49,800 bases of DNA from Bacteroidota bacterium (GCA_004293915.1 RDZG01000082.1:1-49800), one strand, 5' to 3'. Numbered from the stretch's first letter, positions 1 to 10,065 are shown. The notes: generated from the letters alone by a model not told the origin. Program-made: numbers and translations.

Positions 1-77
1 ATTCCGAACAGAGAAGTTAAGCCCAGTAACGCTGATGGTAGTGCAATAACATGTGCAAGAGTAAGTAGCTGCCAATT
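1..77 (+). rRNA. rrf: 5S ribosomal RNA, 3' part (cut by window edge)
   Basis: The first bases carry the conserved 5S segment CCGAACAGAGAAGTTAAGCC, followed by the usual variable middle and a 3' end around base 77. The 5' part lies outside the window. A clear hairpin terminator follows directly, as expected for the last gene of an rRNA operon. The exact 3' end is uncertain by a few bases. Confidence 0.9.
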
Positions 78-84
78 TTATTAT

Positions 85-126
85 AAAGCCGATGTGCATG
101 AATTGCTTATCGGCTTTTTTGTTTTT
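85..126 (+). terminator. Intrinsic terminator of the rRNA operon
   Basis: AAAGCCGAT at 85-93 pairs with ATCGGCTTT at 109-117, with a 15-base loop, and a T-rich run follows to about 126. It sits just after the 5S rRNA and before uvrA, so it most likely ends rRNA transcription. Confidence 0.85.
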
Positions 127-229
127 TAACCCTTATAATATACTTTTATAACTATATTTTTGTCCTTTTTTGAAAGGATTCAGTTATATGAGTTAAATTG
201 CAGTTTATATTTTAGTTACAAAAATTGCT

Positions 230-3079
230 ATGAAAGAGATAGATTATGAAAGTATTGATTCTGGGAAATATATTGTTATTAAAAATGCTAGAGAAAATAA
301 TTTAAAAAATTTATCAGTAGCAATTCCAAGAAATAAGCTGATAGTTGTAACTGGTGTATCTGGTTCGGGTAAGTCTTCATTAGCGTTTGATACGCTTTTT
401 GCAGAAGGGCAAAGAATGTATGTGGAAAGTTTAAATTCATATGCAAGACAGTTTTTGGGTAGGATGGAAAAGCCTGATGTTGATTATATACGTGGCGTTG
501 CGCCTGCAATTGCTATTGAGCAAAAAGTAAATACTAGAAATCCACGTTCGACAGTTGGAACAACTACCGAAATCTATGATTATTTAAAATTACTGTTTGC
601 TCGAATTGGTAAAACTTTTTCGCCAATTTCAGGAAATGAGGTTAAAAAAGATACAATAAGTGATGTTGTAAATTGGATTAATACTTATGATGAAAATCAA
701 AAATATCTGATAAGTGCACCTTATCAAATTAGAGAAGGTAAAAAAACTATTGATGAGTTAAATATTTTACTTCAAAAAGGATTTACTAGAATTATTGTAA
801 ATGAAACTGTTTTACAAATTGAAGAGTTATTAGAAAATAAATCTTTTGAGGAAAATAATCAGAAATTTTCTATATTAGTAGATAGGTCGGTAGTTAAAAA
901 AACTGACGAAGAAGCTGCTTTTCGTTTGGCAGATTCTGTTCAAACTGCATTTTTTGAAGGAGATGGAATCTGTGAAGTGCATATTTTGGAAAAGGAAAAA
1001 CGTTTATTTTCTGATAAATTTGAAGCAGATGGTATATTTTTTGAAGAACCGAGTATAAATCTTTTTGCATTTAATAATCCATACGGAGCTTGTAAAAAAT
1101 GTGAAGGTTTTGGGCATGTATTAGGTATAGATCCAGATAAAGTATTTCCAAATAAAAACTTGTCTTTATATGAAGGTGCAATAGCAACATGGAAAGGCGA
1201 AAGAATGAACGAATGGCTTACTCCATTAATCAAAAATGCCATAAAATTTAATTTCCCCATCCACCGACCAATAAATGAACTTTCAAAAAGTGAATATGAT
1301 TTATTATGGAAAGGAAATAAATTTTTTGAAGGGCTAGATTCATTTTTTAAATTTTTAGAAGCTGAAAGTTATAAGATTCAATATAGAGTGATGCTTTCTC
1401 GTTACAGAGGTCGAACAATATGTCCTGACTGCAAAGGTTCGAGATTGAGAAAAGACACACAATATGTTAAAATATTTGGAATTCATCCAGTTTCAAAGCA
1501 AAAAGAAGGGCTTTCGATTACTGACATTGTTTTAATGCCGATTAAAAATGCATATACTTTTTTTGAATCCTTGGCACTTTCTGATTATGAAAAGGAAGTA
1601 GCAAATAGATTATTAACAGAAATAAAAACGCGACTTTTTTATATGGAAGAAGTCGGTTTGGGGTATTTAACTTTAAATAGGCTCACAAACACGCTTTCAG
1701 GTGGAGAGTTTCAGCGAATAAAATTGGCTACTTCGTTGGGTAGTGCATTGGTTGGTTCGATGTATATTTTGGATGAGCCAAGTATCGGATTACATCCAAG
1801 AGATACAGACAGATTAGTAAATGTTTTGAAAAAACTAAGAGATTTGGGCAATTCTGTGATTGTAGTTGAGCATGAAGAGGAAGTGATGCGAGCTGCCGAT
1901 CAAATTATTGATATTGGTCCAGATGCTGGAGCAAATGGAGGGCATTTAATTAAACAATTTACTATTGAAGACATAGAAAATGGCAAAGCTGTTTTTGATA
2001 AATCACACACATTCAATTACTTAACAGGAAAAGATGTTTTGGCTGTGCCAAATGCTAGGCGAAAATCTAAGCATTTTATAAAAATTATTGGTGCATGTGA
2101 AAATAACCTTAAAAACATTGATGTAAAATTTCCATTAGATGTATTGACTGTGATTACAGGTGTCTCTGGGTCTGGGAAATCTACATTGGTAAAGAAAATT
2201 TTGCATCCAGCTTTGTCGAAAATGATAGATGGAAGTGGCGATGATTTTACAGGAAAATATGACAGAATAGAAGGCGATATTAAGCATATTAGACAAATTG
2301 AATTTGTTGATCAAAATCCAATTGGTAAGTCATCTCGCTCAAATCCAGTTACTTATACAAAAGCGTACGATTTTATTCGTACTATAATGGCAGATCAAAC
2401 TTTGTCGAAACAAAGAGGATATAAACCAGCAAATTTTTCGTTTAATGTTGAAGGTGGACGCTGCGAAACTTGTCAAGGCGAAGGTTTTATTACCATAGAA
2501 ATGCAATTTATGGCTGATGTTCGGATTAAATGCGAAAGTTGCCATGGAAAACGCTTTAAACAAGAATTATTAGAAGTTAAGTATAATGAAAAAGATATTT
2601 CAGATATTTTAGAAATGACTGTAGATGAAGCAATTATTTTTTATAAAGACAAACCAAAATTGCTCGAAAAAATTGCACCATTACAAGAAGTTGGACTTGG
2701 ATATATTCGATTGGGGCAATCGTCAAGCACACTTTCGGGAGGTGAGGCGCAGCGAGTAAAGCTTGCCACTTTTATTGGCGAAGGAAGAAACTCAAAAGAA
2801 GGAGGAATATTATTTATATTTGATGAGCCAACTACTGGCTTGCATTTTCATGATATTGGCAAGTTATTAAAAGCGATTCAAACCCTTGTGGATCAAGGAA
2901 ATACAGTAATTATTATTGAACATAATATGGAAATTGTAAAATCTGCTGATTGGATAATTGATATTGGTCCAGAAGGTGGAGATGAAGGTGGAAGTATTTG
3001 TTTTGAAGGAAATCCTGAAGAAATGGCAAAAATCACAAATAACCATACTGCTCGATTTTTGAAACTAAAATTAAAATAA
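230..3079 (+). CDS. uvrA: Excinuclease ABC subunit A (UvrA)
   Basis: UvrA is the DNA-damage sensing ATPase of nucleotide excision repair; it loads UvrB at lesions. The 949-residue length is normal. Two ABC ATPase halves are visible: an N-terminal Walker A (GVSGSGKSSLAFDT, about residue 42) with signature LSGGEFQRIKLA, and a second Walker A (GVSGSGKST, about residue 645) with signature LSGGEAQRVKLA. Zinc-finger cysteines are present in both halves (CKKCEGFG and CPDCKGSR in the first; CETCQGEGF with CESCHGKRF in the second). The start at 230 gives a normal N-terminus before the first ATPase. It follows the rRNA terminator and precedes an AsmA-like gene by about 50 bases. Nothing in it looks broken. 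Confidence 0.97.
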   Translation: MKEIDYESIDSGKYIVIKNARENNLKNLSVAIPRNKLIVVTGVSGSGKSSLAFDTLFAEGQRMYVESLNSYARQFLGRMEKPDVDYIRGVAPAIAIEQKVNTRNPRSTVGTTTEIYDYLKLLFARIGKTFSPISGNEVKKDTISDVVNWINTYDENQKYLISAPYQIREGKKTIDELNILLQKGFTRIIVNETVLQIEELLENKSFEENNQKFSILVDRSVVKKTDEEAAFRLADSVQTAFFEGDGICEVHILEKEKRLFSDKFEADGIFFEEPSINLFAFNNPYGACKKCEGFGHVLGIDPDKVFPNKNLSLYEGAIATWKGERMNEWLTPLIKNAIKFNFPIHRPINELSKSEYDLLWKGNKFFEGLDSFFKFLEAESYKIQYRVMLSRYRGRTICPDCKGSRLRKDTQYVKIFGIHPVSKQKEGLSITDIVLMPIKNAYTFFESLALSDYEKEVANRLLTEIKTRLFYMEEVGLGYLTLNRLTNTLSGGEFQRIKLATSLGSALVGSMYILDEPSIGLHPRDTDRLVNVLKKLRDLGNSVIVVEHEEEVMRAADQIIDIGPDAGANGGHLIKQFTIEDIENGKAVFDKSHTFNYLTGKDVLAVPNARRKSKHFIKIIGACENNLKNIDVKFPLDVLTVITGVSGSGKSTLVKKILHPALSKMIDGSGDDFTGKYDRIEGDIKHIRQIEFVDQNPIGKSSRSNPVTYTKAYDFIRTIMADQTLSKQRGYKPANFSFNVEGGRCETCQGEGFITIEMQFMADVRIKCESCHGKRFKQELLEVKYNEKDISDILEMTVDEAIIFYKDKPKLLEKIAPLQEVGLGYIRLGQSSSTLSGGEAQRVKLATFIGEGRNSKEGGILFIFDEPTTGLHFHDIGKLLKAIQTLVDQGNTVIIIEHNMEIVKSADWIIDIGPEGGDEGGSICFEGNPEEMAKITNNHTARFLKLKLK

Positions 3080-3130
3080 GCTAATTTATGTATTTTTTGA
3101 TTTTATAGCCATATTTGTTGTAAATACAGG

Positions 3131-5590
3131 ATGTTAAAATCAATTTTAAAATATATTGGATTTATTTTTTTAGGACTAATCATATTGCTCTTTTCGATAT
3201 TGGGATTAGCCTATTTTTATCGAAATAGAATTGTAGAACTGTTTGTAAATCAAGCAAATAAATATATTTCAGCAAAAATTTTAGTTGATAAAATCAATTT
3301 AGAGTTTTGGGAAACCTTTCCGTATATATCACTCGAATTTCAAAATATTAGAATAAAAGAATCAATACCAAAAAGTGATTCAAATTTTGCAGAAGCAAAA
3401 AAACTATATGTTTCACTTTCGTTGCAAGATATTATAAATCAAAAAATCCGAGTTAAACAAATTGTTTTGAAAGATGGAATGATGAATTTTAAGTTGCTTA
3501 AAAATGGACAAAACAATTTTACTTTATTAAAAACAAATACAGATTCGACTGCAAATTCTACGATAGTTTTTGATTTATCTGACATTAAATTATCAAATAT
3601 GAATCTAAAATATATGGACGAAGATTCTGATAATCAATATGATATAAAAATTATTTCATCAGAAGCAGACTTTCATTTTGTAAATAGCAATTGGGATATC
3701 AACTTAAATGCTGATGTGGTTTCGAATCAACTAAAATTTAATAAGTTGCCATTTTTTAAAAACACACCAATGAAAATCAAAAGTTCGATAAAATATATTG
3801 AAGAAAACGAAAAATATATTATTAATCCTTCTCAGATTGATGTTTCAAATGCGATATTTAATCTTACTGGATTTGTAACTTTGGACAATAAACCGTATGT
3901 AGATTTAAAATTTTCGGAAAAAAATAGTGATATTAAAACGATGCTATCGCTTATTCCAGAAAAAATTTCAAAACCATTGGAACGTTATAAAAGCAATGGC
4001 AATGTGTATTTTAATGGAATTGTAAAAGGATATTTTAATAGAGGGAATAAACCTTTGGTAGAGATGAAGTTTGGTTGCAAAAACGCACAATTTAATCATC
4101 CTGATTATGATATTTCGATAAAAAATGCTGGTTTTTTAGGTGAATACTCGAATGGAATGGGAGAAAAAAAATCAATTTCTTATTTTAGTTTAAAAAATAT
4201 TCATGCAACTTTTGAAGATAAGGATTTGGATGGGGAAATGAAATTAAATAATTTGAACGAACCAGAGCTTGATTTTAAAATCAAAACAACAAAATATTTT
4301 CCACAAGAGTCAATAGAAAGTGCCGAAGGTTTGGTTGGAATAAATTTAACTTTTTCGGGCAAAACAGATGAAATTAAAAACAAAATCTATACTTCGGTTT
4401 CGTCATCAGGCGATATAAATTTGCAGAACACAACTATTAAACTCAAAAACAAAGATTGGGTTTTTAATGAATTAAATGGCGAATTTTTATTTGATAATAC
4501 GGATATTTCAATCAAGGAATTACGATGCAATGCTGGCAAATCGGACATAAAATTTATTGGGACTTTAAAAAATATTATTCCTTTTTTTACACATAATAAT
4601 CAAAATTTAAACTTAATAGCAAGTTTAGAATCCGAAAAAATGTTTTTAGACGAATTGATTTTTAGCAAAACTGCTACTGATTCTAAATTAAAAATAGATT
4701 TTCCAGAAAATATTGCTTTAGATTTCAAAGCAAAAATCAAAAATTTTTATTATAAAAAAATATATGCACAAAATTGTCAAACGCATTTAATGTATGAAAA
4801 TAAAAAACTTATATTAGATGATGTAGCGTTTGATTTTGCAAATGGTAAAATGAAAATGAAATCAAGCCTTGTACAAAAAGTTGATAGTACGATCGATTTG
4901 CAAACTGTTTTTGATGTTCAACATGCCGAAATAGACAGTGTTTTGGCAATGAATGATAATTTTGGGCAAACTTTTATAACAAATAAGATTTTAAAAGGAG
5001 AATTGACAGCGCAATTAAAAATTAATTTTTCGATGTCGAATACTGGAATTATTAAAAAACAATCTGTAAATGCCGACATAAATATGAGTATCAAAAACGG
5101 AAAACTTTACCAATTTGAGCCATTGAAAAAGTTGTCGAAATTTGTGAACGAAGAAGCTTTAACCGAAGTGCGTTTTTCGGAACTTAAAAATGATTTTAAA
5201 ATTTACAATCAAACTGTTTTTATTCCAGAAATGACTATAAAATCTAATATCACAACAATGCAAATACGAGGAACGCATGGTTTTGACAATCAATTTGAGT
5301 ATAAATTAAAAGTTCCACTTCGGAATTATCGCAAAAAAGAAAATTTAGAGGACGAAAATGCGGTTGAAAATGATGGCAAAGGTGGATTGAATTTGTATTT
5401 GAAAATTGCAGGAAATCCTGATGATTTTAAAGTTTCTTACGATGGAAAAGCAGTGCGACAACACATAAAAGAACGTTGGCAAGAAGAGAAAAAACAGTTT
5501 TTACAACTTTTCAAAAAAGATTACGAAATTAAAAAACAAGAAAAAGAAAAAAATATTGGATTAAAAGAAGATGAGTTTTTGGATTTGTAA
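3131..5590 (+). CDS. AsmA-like family protein
   Basis: An 819-residue protein with one N-terminal membrane segment (about residues 9-30, rich in I, L, F and G) followed by a long beta-rich region facing the periplasm. The layout fits the AsmA/TamB/YhdP group: an inner-membrane anchor, an N-terminal AsmA-like domain, and a C-terminal AsmA_2-like region (around residues 590-760). Members of this group are implicated in lipid transport or homeostasis between the membranes. The last 60 residues are highly charged and Lys/Glu rich. It lies 51 bases after uvrA and 45 bases before the K+ channel gene, all on the same strand, but nothing ties these three functionally. The family call is by architecture and sequence feel; the exact role is unknown. 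Confidence 0.75.
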   Translation: MLKSILKYIGFIFLGLIILLFSILGLAYFYRNRIVELFVNQANKYISAKILVDKINLEFWETFPYISLEFQNIRIKESIPKSDSNFAEAKKLYVSLSLQDIINQKIRVKQIVLKDGMMNFKLLKNGQNNFTLLKTNTDSTANSTIVFDLSDIKLSNMNLKYMDEDSDNQYDIKIISSEADFHFVNSNWDINLNADVVSNQLKFNKLPFFKNTPMKIKSSIKYIEENEKYIINPSQIDVSNAIFNLTGFVTLDNKPYVDLKFSEKNSDIKTMLSLIPEKISKPLERYKSNGNVYFNGIVKGYFNRGNKPLVEMKFGCKNAQFNHPDYDISIKNAGFLGEYSNGMGEKKSISYFSLKNIHATFEDKDLDGEMKLNNLNEPELDFKIKTTKYFPQESIESAEGLVGINLTFSGKTDEIKNKIYTSVSSSGDINLQNTTIKLKNKDWVFNELNGEFLFDNTDISIKELRCNAGKSDIKFIGTLKNIIPFFTHNNQNLNLIASLESEKMFLDELIFSKTATDSKLKIDFPENIALDFKAKIKNFYYKKIYAQNCQTHLMYENKKLILDDVAFDFANGKMKMKSSLVQKVDSTIDLQTVFDVQHAEIDSVLAMNDNFGQTFITNKILKGELTAQLKINFSMSNTGIIKKQSVNADINMSIKNGKLYQFEPLKKLSKFVNEEALTEVRFSELKNDFKIYNQTVFIPEMTIKSNITTMQIRGTHGFDNQFEYKLKVPLRNYRKKENLEDENAVENDGKGGLNLYLKIAGNPDDFKVSYDGKAVRQHIKERWQEEKKQFLQLFKKDYEIKKQEKEKNIGLKEDEFLDL

Positions 5591-5635
5591 TTATCTTTTC
5601 ATTCATAATTAACACTCATATTACAAAATTCGATT

Positions 5636-7348
5636 ATGCAAAAATCTGATAAAATAAAATTAGCCTTAGCACCATACTTGATTTTAAAATCAACAAAAGG
5701 ATATAAAGGCAAATTTGTGGATGTTTTTATTGAAGTTTTGGTATTGCTCAATGTGGCTGCCGTAATTCTAGAGTCTTATGAAGGAATCGAAATTGCTTAT
5801 GGCTTTTATTTCGATGCATTTGAACTTTTTACAGTAAGTGTTTTTTTAATAGAATATTTATTAAGGCTTTGGTTATCAGACATTAACTTTCCAAAATCGC
5901 TACGTTGGCAGGTATATAAGAAGCATGTTTTTTCTGCAAATTCAATTATAGATTTAGTAGCAATATTGCCCTTTTTTATTCCATTTATATCTGATATAGA
6001 CTTGCGTCATTTGCGTATTTTTCGGTTAATTCGTTTGATGAGAGTATTTAAATTAACAAAATATTCGCAGTCGCTTATTTTGATTGGAAAAATTATTTCT
6101 GAAAAAAAGCAAGAATTATTAGCCACCTTTTTGCTTTTCTTTTCGGTGTTAGTTATAGCAAGTTCGCTCATGTTTTATATCGAACATGATGTACAACCAA
6201 GTGTTTTTCCGAATATTTTACAATCGTTTTGGTGGGGTATAATTACCTTAACCACAATTGGTTATGGAGATATGATTCCAATGACAGCAGCTGGAAAAGT
6301 GCTTGGAGGATTGATTGCTATGATGGGAGTATTAATAATTGCTATTCCTACTGCGATTATCTCTTCGAGTTTTGTACAAAAAATGGAAGAATCGAAAGAT
6401 AAAAAACGCATGGCAGAAATCAGAAACAGACTTCGTGAGGCGTTTTATAAAAAATATATTCCAGAAATTGCATGCAAAGTTAGAAGGGGAAGTTTGAGTT
6501 TAGAAGCAGTAAAAGTAAATTTGGAATTAGCCGAAAATGATATTTATAAAATAGCAGAAGGCAAAAACGAATTTAGATTTAGAATTTTAAAAAATGCTGT
6601 AAATGGAAATATTACAGAAAAATTATATTTAGAATACCGAGAAATAGACACCGAATATGGAACTTTTACAGAACGAAAGAGTAAGTTAAATTTAGTTTCT
6701 CCAGAAAGTTTAAACAAACAGGGTATTGGTTATTTTGTATATTGTGTATCAGAAAAGCTAAGAAGTAATTATATCTCAAATGAGTTTTATGGCGATGAAG
6801 CCGATGCCAACGAAGAAGATTTTGGAGACAAAGGTTTGGAACTCGAAAATGCATTTAATTTTAGGCATAATAAAGCCTATTTTCAAAAAATTGATGATCC
6901 CATTCCTGATGGCTTTTTACTTTGGAAAGAACATTTGCAAAAGCTAAAACAAAAAAAATCTATTTATTTGATTTTCAATACTTTTGAAGGAAATGATAGT
7001 AAGTTTATCCACTTAACTTATTTCAAAAAAATTAATCCTGTTGATAAATCAGAAGAGTATACTATTTCAAACTTAGAAAAAGTAACCAATTTCAAAAATT
7101 CATTGGAAGAAAAAGTTTTTAATAAGTATCATGTAAAATATGAAGTTACAGAAAATGGCAATTATATGTCTATAAGAGAAAATAATATTTTAACTTATAT
7201 TTCTGATGAGTTGAAATGTGAAACACTTTTAATAAACATAAATCAGGGTTTTTTGGCTAAAAAGAGGCTTTTTGGATTAGTTGGAATTATTTCTGATGCA
7301 ATAAAAGAAGAGCTAATTGGCATTGAATCAAATAAACATAATAGTTAA
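5636..7348 (+). CDS. Voltage-gated-type potassium channel with long C-terminal extension
   Basis: The first 250 residues are a six-transmembrane ion channel. S1-S3 lie around residues 28-115. A voltage-sensor-like S4 with arginines every third residue (RHLRIFRLIRLMRVFK) lies at about 124-139. The pore helix ends in the K+ selectivity filter TIGYGD at 207-212, followed by S6 (about 220-245). Such channels conduct K+ across the inner membrane. Bacterial relatives are usually 250-300 residues; this protein has 570. The extra 300 cytoplasmic residues match no RCK/KTN or cyclic-nucleotide-binding domain I can see: there is no GxGxxG dinucleotide motif. They are acidic in the middle (around residues 385-405) and otherwise mixed alpha/beta. 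No frameshift is visible, so the extension looks like a genuine part of the protein. Confidence 0.85.
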   Translation: MQKSDKIKLALAPYLILKSTKGYKGKFVDVFIEVLVLLNVAAVILESYEGIEIAYGFYFDAFELFTVSVFLIEYLLRLWLSDINFPKSLRWQVYKKHVFSANSIIDLVAILPFFIPFISDIDLRHLRIFRLIRLMRVFKLTKYSQSLILIGKIISEKKQELLATFLLFFSVLVIASSLMFYIEHDVQPSVFPNILQSFWWGIITLTTIGYGDMIPMTAAGKVLGGLIAMMGVLIIAIPTAIISSSFVQKMEESKDKKRMAEIRNRLREAFYKKYIPEIACKVRRGSLSLEAVKVNLELAENDIYKIAEGKNEFRFRILKNAVNGNITEKLYLEYREIDTEYGTFTERKSKLNLVSPESLNKQGIGYFVYCVSEKLRSNYISNEFYGDEADANEEDFGDKGLELENAFNFRHNKAYFQKIDDPIPDGFLLWKEHLQKLKQKKSIYLIFNTFEGNDSKFIHLTYFKKINPVDKSEEYTISNLEKVTNFKNSLEEKVFNKYHVKYEVTENGNYMSIRENNILTYISDELKCETLLININQGFLAKKRLFGLVGIISDAIKEELIGIESNKHNS

Positions 7349-7369
7349 AATATTATTTTTATAAAAATA

Positions 7370-7400
7370 TTGTACAATTCAAATAAAATATATAACTTTG
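7370..7400 (+). promoter_or_regulatory. Bacteroidota-type promoter of the porP-like gene
   Basis: TTG at 7370-7372 and TAACTTTG at 7393-7400 are separated by 20 bases, matching the Bacteroidota sigma-factor consensus (TTTG or TTG, 19-21 bases, TAnnTTTG). Transcription would begin near 7404, leaving about 40 bases of leader before the ATG at 7445. It also argues against a coding start at 7370. Confidence 0.7.
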
Positions 7401-7444
7401 CCTTTGAAAAGAAGACGAATAAAGTTTACTATAATTTAGGCTTG

Positions 7445-8467
7445 ATGAAAAAAATAATTCTACTTACTGCTTTAGCCATTTCTGTGGCTTATTCTCAACA
7501 ATTGCCTCAATACACGCAATATATGTTGAACCCTTATTTGATAAACCCTGCTGTGGGTGGAACAACCGATCATTTTGATATTAAAGCTGGTGGAAGGTAT
7601 CAATGGTTAGGTTTTTCTTCTAGGCTTCAAGATGCTACTTTGGATTATGGAGTAGGTCCAAGAACATTTTACTTAACTGGGCATGGGCATATTGGTAAAG
7701 ATCACCAACGTTTGAGAGGTCGTCATAAAAATCAAAATTCTTGGCATCATGGTTTGGGCTTTCAAGTAATTATGGACAGAGCAGGTCCCACAAACCATTT
7801 AATTGTTCAAGGTTCATATAGTTACGATATGAGTTTGAAGAAAAACTTAAGACTCTCGTTCGGTGCTTTTGTGGGTGGAAACCAATGGAGTATTGCAACA
7901 GAAAGAATTCAGTTAAACGATGGTTCAAGTGGGCTAGGAGTTGGTAATCAAGGCTTTAATTTTAATAGAATTTTGCCAACCATGAGTTTTGGTACTTGGT
8001 TATATCACAAATATTGGTATGCTGGTATTTCAATTATGGATTTGTTGCCATTCAAGACCGACTTATCCGCATATAATGCAGTATATACTAAAACACCATC
8101 GATTACAAATAGACTTACAAACCATTATTATTTCACAGGTGGAGCAATGTTTCATCCAAATAGGGATATAGCTATTATTCCATCTTTTTTGTTAAAAGCA
8201 GTTTTAGGTGCACCTGGTGTATCAGTTGATATAAACACAAAAGTACGTTACAAAAATATGGTTTGGGGTGGTTTATCACTTCGTACATCCGATGCTTTTG
8301 CAGTTTTGTTTGGCGTACTTATTGATAAAAAATACGAAATTGGGCTTTCATACGATTATACAATAAATTCTACTATCAGACCAGTTAGTGGTGGAACAGT
8401 AGAATTTATGTTAGGTTATAGAATCGATCCACGAGCTCACGTGATGTCGCCATCTGATTTTTGGTGA
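7445..8467 (+). CDS. PorP/SprF family type IX secretion system membrane protein
   Basis: A 340-residue outer-membrane protein of the PorP/SprF family. These proteins anchor partners to the outer membrane for type IX secretion or gliding in Bacteroidota. I chose the ATG at 7445 because it is followed by a clean signal peptide (MKKIILLTALAISVAYS) and the family's hallmark start QQLPQYTQYMLNPYLINPAVGG-like segment; an upstream extension would overlap the promoter at 7370-7400. The rest is beta-barrel like, with alternating aromatic and glycine-rich strands, and ends near an aromatic residue (SDFW), typical for outer-membrane insertion. It has its own promoter and a terminator, so it is probably a single-gene unit. 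The T9SS cargo protein at 46.8 kb is a likely user of the same secretion machinery, although many PorP paralogues per genome exist. Confidence 0.85.
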   Translation: MKKIILLTALAISVAYSQQLPQYTQYMLNPYLINPAVGGTTDHFDIKAGGRYQWLGFSSRLQDATLDYGVGPRTFYLTGHGHIGKDHQRLRGRHKNQNSWHHGLGFQVIMDRAGPTNHLIVQGSYSYDMSLKKNLRLSFGAFVGGNQWSIATERIQLNDGSSGLGVGNQGFNFNRILPTMSFGTWLYHKYWYAGISIMDLLPFKTDLSAYNAVYTKTPSITNRLTNHYYFTGGAMFHPNRDIAIIPSFLLKAVLGAPGVSVDINTKVRYKNMVWGGLSLRTSDAFAVLFGVLIDKKYEIGLSYDYTINSTIRPVSGGTVEFMLGYRIDPRAHVMSPSDFW

Positions 8468-8544
8468 GAATTTGAGTTAACTAATTATAATAAAACTGTA
8501 TTATAAAAAGTATTAATTGTATTTTTTTATAATTAATAATAAAA

Positions 8545-8587
8545 GGCAAACTTATTGTATAAAATATGCAATAAATTTGCTTTTTTT
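8545..8587 (+). terminator. Intrinsic terminator after the porP-like gene
   Basis: GCAAA at 8546-8550 and TTTGC at 8576-8580 close an imperfect stem (inner part TTATTG with CAATAA), followed directly by T7 at 8581-8587. Orientation fits the gene ending at 8467. Confidence 0.65.
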
Positions 8588-8649
8588 GTTACTGGTTTTA
8601 AAAGCTATTTTAGCTTAAATTGCAAAGAAAAAAAATATAACAATTATTA

Positions 8650-9942
8650 ATGAGTACTTTAACTAACAATATAGCCAGAGAAGAACATTCTTTTGGGTAT
8701 ATAAATGAAAACAACATTTACTTAAATGCTTTTTTGCATTTTCCTGAAAGAAAAATTGGTCAAGTAAAAAATTCAAATTCAGATACTTTTAATTATTTTG
8801 AAAAAAGGTTTGATGCTTTTTCTAAGAAAGTAGTAGAATTGATTTCGTTAATTGAGACAAATGAAAATAAAGGTTCTTTTTTGCAAAAATTGCTACACTT
8901 AAAAGATTCGTGTGGAACTTTTGATGCACTTGGTAATTTTGAGAAACTATACCACCAACTTTGCGAAGAAGAAAAATTACTACAAGATTCTATAGCTAAA
9001 AATAGAGTAAAAAATCAAGAGTTAAAACAAAGTATTTTAGAAGAAATAGATTTACTTAATGAAAGTAGCGATTGGATAAATACAGGAAGTTTAATAAAAG
9101 AATTAAAAAATAAATGGATTAGAATTGGCTCTGCCGAAAAAGATTTAGACAACCAACTTGAAAAAGATTTTTTTGATAAACTCGAATTATTTTATCAACG
9201 TAGACAAGTATTTTTTGATGAAAGAAATGCATTTAATGCAATCAAATTAACCAAATATAAAGAATTAGCAACAAAAGCTCAAATATTACAATACGAAGCC
9301 GACCCAAAAGAGGCTATGTTGAAGTTTAAAAAGCTCCAAGAACAATGGCGTGAAGTTGGAGTTGTGCCAAAAAGAGATTTAGAATCGGTAATGAAAAGTT
9401 TTAAATCTGTAGGTGAAGGTTTAAATAGAAAAATTAAAGAACAAAGATTCAGAAAGCCGCAAGTAGAACTTGGTGTAGAGGTTTCAGGCATTGATAGACT
9501 AAAAGCAATTTCTCAAATAATTATTGATATTTTGCAAAGGCTACCTCCGAGAGGCGATGACGAAATGAAAGGCTATCAACAAGAGTGGAAACGTATTGGA
9601 TATATTCGTCATCAGGATTTTAAAGAGCTCGACACTAATTTTAAACGTAATTGTGGTAAGATAAACGACCTTTATTTTATGCGAAAAATATGTGCAAAAA
9701 GACATGAAGGGTTTTATAAAATGCCAATTAAAGAACAAGCGATTATTCAAATTGGTGTTATAAAAGAATTGATAGAAAGAGATTCTGAAACGCTAGCAAA
9801 TTTTGAAAATAATTATAATATTCAGATTTCTAATTCATCAGACCCAAATGCAGATCAACTTTTTGCTGCAAAATTAAATATGCAAAAAAGAGGTTTGGAA
9901 ACAAAAAAAATTATTTTAGAAGAATTGCAAATGATTTTGTAG
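8650..9942 (+). CDS. DUF349 domain-containing protein
   Basis: A 430-residue, strongly charged, mostly helical protein with no signal peptide or membrane segment. It carries several copies of the DUF349 pattern, in which a helix with W near its start is followed by basic and acidic stretches: for example LIKELKNKWIRIGSAEKDLD (about 148-167), KKLQEQWREVGVVPKRDLE (about 226-244) and YQQEWKRIGYIRHQDFKEL (about 308-326). DUF349 proteins are common in Bacteroidota and their molecular role is not established; coiled-coil-like helices suggest a structural or binding role. It is a stand-alone gene between the porP terminator and a large hairpin at 10004. Confidence 0.85.
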   Translation: MSTLTNNIAREEHSFGYINENNIYLNAFLHFPERKIGQVKNSNSDTFNYFEKRFDAFSKKVVELISLIETNENKGSFLQKLLHLKDSCGTFDALGNFEKLYHQLCEEEKLLQDSIAKNRVKNQELKQSILEEIDLLNESSDWINTGSLIKELKNKWIRIGSAEKDLDNQLEKDFFDKLELFYQRRQVFFDERNAFNAIKLTKYKELATKAQILQYEADPKEAMLKFKKLQEQWREVGVVPKRDLESVMKSFKSVGEGLNRKIKEQRFRKPQVELGVEVSGIDRLKAISQIIIDILQRLPPRGDDEMKGYQQEWKRIGYIRHQDFKELDTNFKRNCGKINDLYFMRKICAKRHEGFYKMPIKEQAIIQIGVIKELIERDSETLANFENNYNIQISNSSDPNADQLFAAKLNMQKRGLETKKIILEELQMIL

Positions 9943-10003
9943 TTTATAACTATTTGATTGTTAGTTGATTAAAACAATTTGTAATTTTATTTTTCTAATC
10001 TAT

Positions 10004-10039
10004 TAAATCCTTTATTTTTGCGTAAAAATAAAGGATTTA
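10004..10039 (+). terminator. Perfect 16-bp inverted repeat, probable terminator
   Basis: Bases 10004-10019 and 10024-10039 are exact reverse complements (arms begin TAAATCC and end GGATTTA) with the four-base loop GCGT. It lies 60 bases after the DUF349 gene and 27 bases before the next gene. The T run inside the left arm and the A run inside the right arm make it usable in both directions. The sequence TATTTTTG at 10013-10020 inside it also matches the -7 promoter box of Bacteroidota, so the hairpin may double as the promoter region of the DUF2795 gene. No good -33 box is visible at the right distance. Confidence 0.6.
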
Positions 10040-10065
10040 CTTTATACTTAATTTAATAAAAAACT

